Origin: Nymphaea colorata
Lineage: Eukaryota; Streptophyta; Magnoliopsida; Nymphaeales; Nymphaeaceae
Length of the DNA stretch: 64,000 nt
Direction: 5' to 3'
NCBI RefSeq assembly: GCF_008831285.2
Contig: NC_045144.1
Location: forward strand, 23,577,716 to 23,641,715
A program made the translations under genes and the position numbers. Positions within the stretch are counted from its first letter, which is position 1; every line of letters begins with the position of its first letter. Under the pieces are notes generated by a model, which was not told the origin of the DNA, ran no database searches, and was given only the letters and a program-made list of their open reading frames with translations. Shown here piece after piece: positions 62,013-64,000 of this stretch.

Positions 62013-62449
62013 TAGGGCTGCGCACAAGCTGAGTTGAACTCGAGTAGTGCCTGTTTGAACTCGTCTCAATTCAGAATACTTGAGTTCGAACTCGAGGCAA
62101 ACTCGATAGAACAAGTTCGAGCTCGATTCAATGTACAAACATCGAGCTCAAACTCAACTCGTTTATGTTAAGCATATCTCATTTCTTTTAACTTGTGTAA
62201 CTATATTAACTCATTTGGTTGCTACTTGTTTAACTATTCTCTCATTATAATTCAACATTCACTATCTAGTCTAGCTGAGTTAATTTTAAACTAGTCGAGT
62301 TCTTACAACTCAAACTCAACTCATTCAACATTTTGAGCATAGATTTAATCTTGAGTTCGACTCATTTATAAACAAGCTGAATTAGAGTTGAGTTTTGACA
62401 ACCAAGTTCGAGCCAGGCTTGAGTTGGCCCAACCCATTGTGCAGCCTTA
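62013..62449. mobile_element. hAT-like non-autonomous element (about 437 bp)
   Basis: The left end is TAGGGCTGCGCACAAGC; the right end read in reverse complement is TAAGGCTGCACAATGGG, so the termini are inverted with one 2-bp gap. The flanks are CTAAGAAT (62005-62012) and CTAATAAT (62450-62457), an 8-bp target duplication with one mismatch. Block A has no matching insert. TAGGGCTG-type ends and 8-bp duplications are typical of hAT elements. The interior is dense in TCGAG/CTCGA words and has no transposase. Confidence 0.75.
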
Positions 62450-64000
62450 CTAATAATGGTGCATTACATTCTAAATGAAGTTTTTTCCGAAATAAGATCC
62501 GTTTAGTTTGTCGTTGTTAATCACGACATAAATGACTGGCCTCTCTTAATCATGCAGGCGCCCACAGCCAAGCATTATTCTAGATGATCGGCCCCGAGCA
62601 ATCCTCAGTTTCTAGCATATTGGCAATGAATAATTAATTCATCACCATATCGCTGTTGACTGACTGAAAGATCGGTGGTTGCAAGCACGGAAAATACACA
62701 TGGTTAGGTGAAGCGCCAAAACTGCCACATGTGAAATCGTGTAGTATAGTCCATGAGTCTCCAATTATCACTGGTAACGTCGTTCGCATGCTAACCAACG
62801 CAACATGGCAGAAACATAAAAGAATATTAATCCATCGACGTTTTCTTTACCAATGTGCTCGAAAGAGCACGCAGTTTTAGCATTCCAGGCCAGGGGAAGC
62901 CCCGCACCCTCCAAATTAAGCTTCCCGTCCCTCTTTTCTTTTGAAAAATTCTTTGGTAATAAAAGGATTAGGCAGCCCTCTCTCCCTGCCAGCTTGCATC
63001 AGAAAATAGTCTCGAGGACATTGCATTGGGGACTAAACTGTCTAGAGATTGACTTTCAAAGGGTTAAAGTTCTTCAAATTTAAACTTTCGAAACTAAAAT
63101 CTGCCGAGCCCCATGTTTCTGCCAGCTCTCCTTGACTCCACCCCTAAGGCCCATTATTCATAAGTGCATACCCCATGCCAATAGCCATTGTCTGTCATTG
63201 AGAAGCATTGCTGGCAGTTCAATGGCTGCTAATTTGCAAATTCAAGTAAAGCCCTTCCTTTAGCTACGGCGGAGCGAGACTATGCCATGAGATCGCCGCT
63301 TCTTAATTTATGCACAAGGCGATGGTATATTGGTGTAAGCTTCGGTGTCAATAAGTTGCATTTAAGCGGATGGACTACTCTATATGGGGTTCAGGTCAAG
63401 ATTAGTCTTGGCCTGGTTAGTACGCCTATTGTTTTTAATGACACGAAAGTTAGAGTCGGGGGGAGAGGTCACCTGATGGCCGCCGAACACAGACTTCATG
63501 AGTCCACTGATCTGTTTAGGGACAACAATTTCTGCACTCGCAACTTGCGAGGGATCAGGATACGTCAGCGATCAACGTGCGTTAGTGTAGGCAGTTGCCC
63601 ACATCAGCCTCACAAACTTTAATTACTTTTATGTTTATAATTTCATATATTTGATTATTTATATATAGGTCTAGTGCCCCTACCAGCCAAAATTTTTGGC
63701 TCCGCTAGTGGTGCACAGCCTTTAACAAAAAGCAAAGTGTATCTCTGGCATATTTGTGCATATATACTTTTGGAAGTACTTGTCATTGTATATATAACTA
63801 GGTTTGCTCACCAGTGCCTTGTGTGAGAGGGTGGGATAGAATAACTTGATTTCCAACAGCCCTCCTATCCACGATTAATCTGGATGTAACTAATCATCTT
63901 GCACGGGCCAAATGTACTGTATTAATATTCATGTATTATCTAAATAAAAGCACAATTTTTTGAAAACTAAAGTCTTGTTTTTTAATTGCCTAGTTAAAAC

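Larger units (their letters stand above)
56808..63960 (+). repeat. Segmental duplication block B, part 3
   Basis: Colinear with 10565-16125 of block A (anchors listed there), with extra material: expanded TA tracts and an inverted repeat (58.4-58.8 kb), about 0.25 kb at 59041-59295, about 0.9 kb at 59.65-60.5 kb and an hAT-like element at 62013-62449. It lacks the Mutator-like element of block A. Similarity continues to the last bases of the window, so the duplication extends beyond it. Confidence 0.8.

Noticed and set aside
1-64000. CRISPR arrays, bacterial operons, rRNA genes
   Set aside because: No regularly spaced repeats or rRNA signatures; the sequence is plant nuclear DNA.

Overview
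The window looks like nuclear DNA of a flowering plant. It is AT-rich, holds one intact intron-containing gene, and is otherwise packed with decayed plant transposons (Ty1/copia, Ty3/gypsy, CACTA, L1-type LINE, hAT-like, Mutator-like) and microsatellites. The species cannot be fixed from sequence alone. Everything here comes from reading the sequence and comparing it with remembered protein families; no search was run.

The only gene that looks functional is at 18058-22131 (+): three exons encoding a 582-residue LPR1/LPR2-type multicopper oxidase (cell-wall/ER ferroxidase of the root phosphate-iron response). All copper-ligand motifs are present and the splice sites are clean. A PHR1-type motif (GTATATGC) lies about 180 bp upstream of the ATG. 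From memory of the Arabidopsis protein, one residue of the acidic Fe-binding triad may be Asn here.

The window carries a large ancient segmental duplication in direct orientation. Block A (about 6.05-16.12 kb) lies just upstream of the LPR gene. Block B (about 35.67-63.96 kb, running to the window edge) is the same sequence, broken by insertions: a complete but dead copia element (37682-43613, with 5-bp target duplication), a roughly 12.4-kb mosaic (44.45-56.81 kb) and smaller insertions. The mosaic carries fragments of alcohol dehydrogenase and CIPK kinase genes, a truncated copia element and an L1-type LINE. Because block A leads into LPR1, a second LPR copy is predicted about 2 kb beyond the right edge. 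The two blocks also act as empty-site references for each other and expose a 780-bp Mutator-like element at 14390-15169 with a 9-bp target duplication.

From 22.8 to 27.5 kb, downstream of the LPR gene, lies a graveyard of minus-strand coding remnants: copia RT/RNase H, CACTA transposase and gypsy pieces. A dispersed repeat is shared by 4.25-5.6 and 28.8-29.5 kb. The stretches 1-4.2 kb, 27.5-28.8 kb and 29.5-35.67 kb hold nothing I can identify.

The most unusual signal is in the copia element. Its pol reading frame runs through the polypurine tract into the U3 part of the 3' LTR and adds a Lys/Ser/Asn-rich tail with an in-frame 81-bp (27-codon) repeat. The frame is open in both LTRs, and both LTR length differences are multiples of three.
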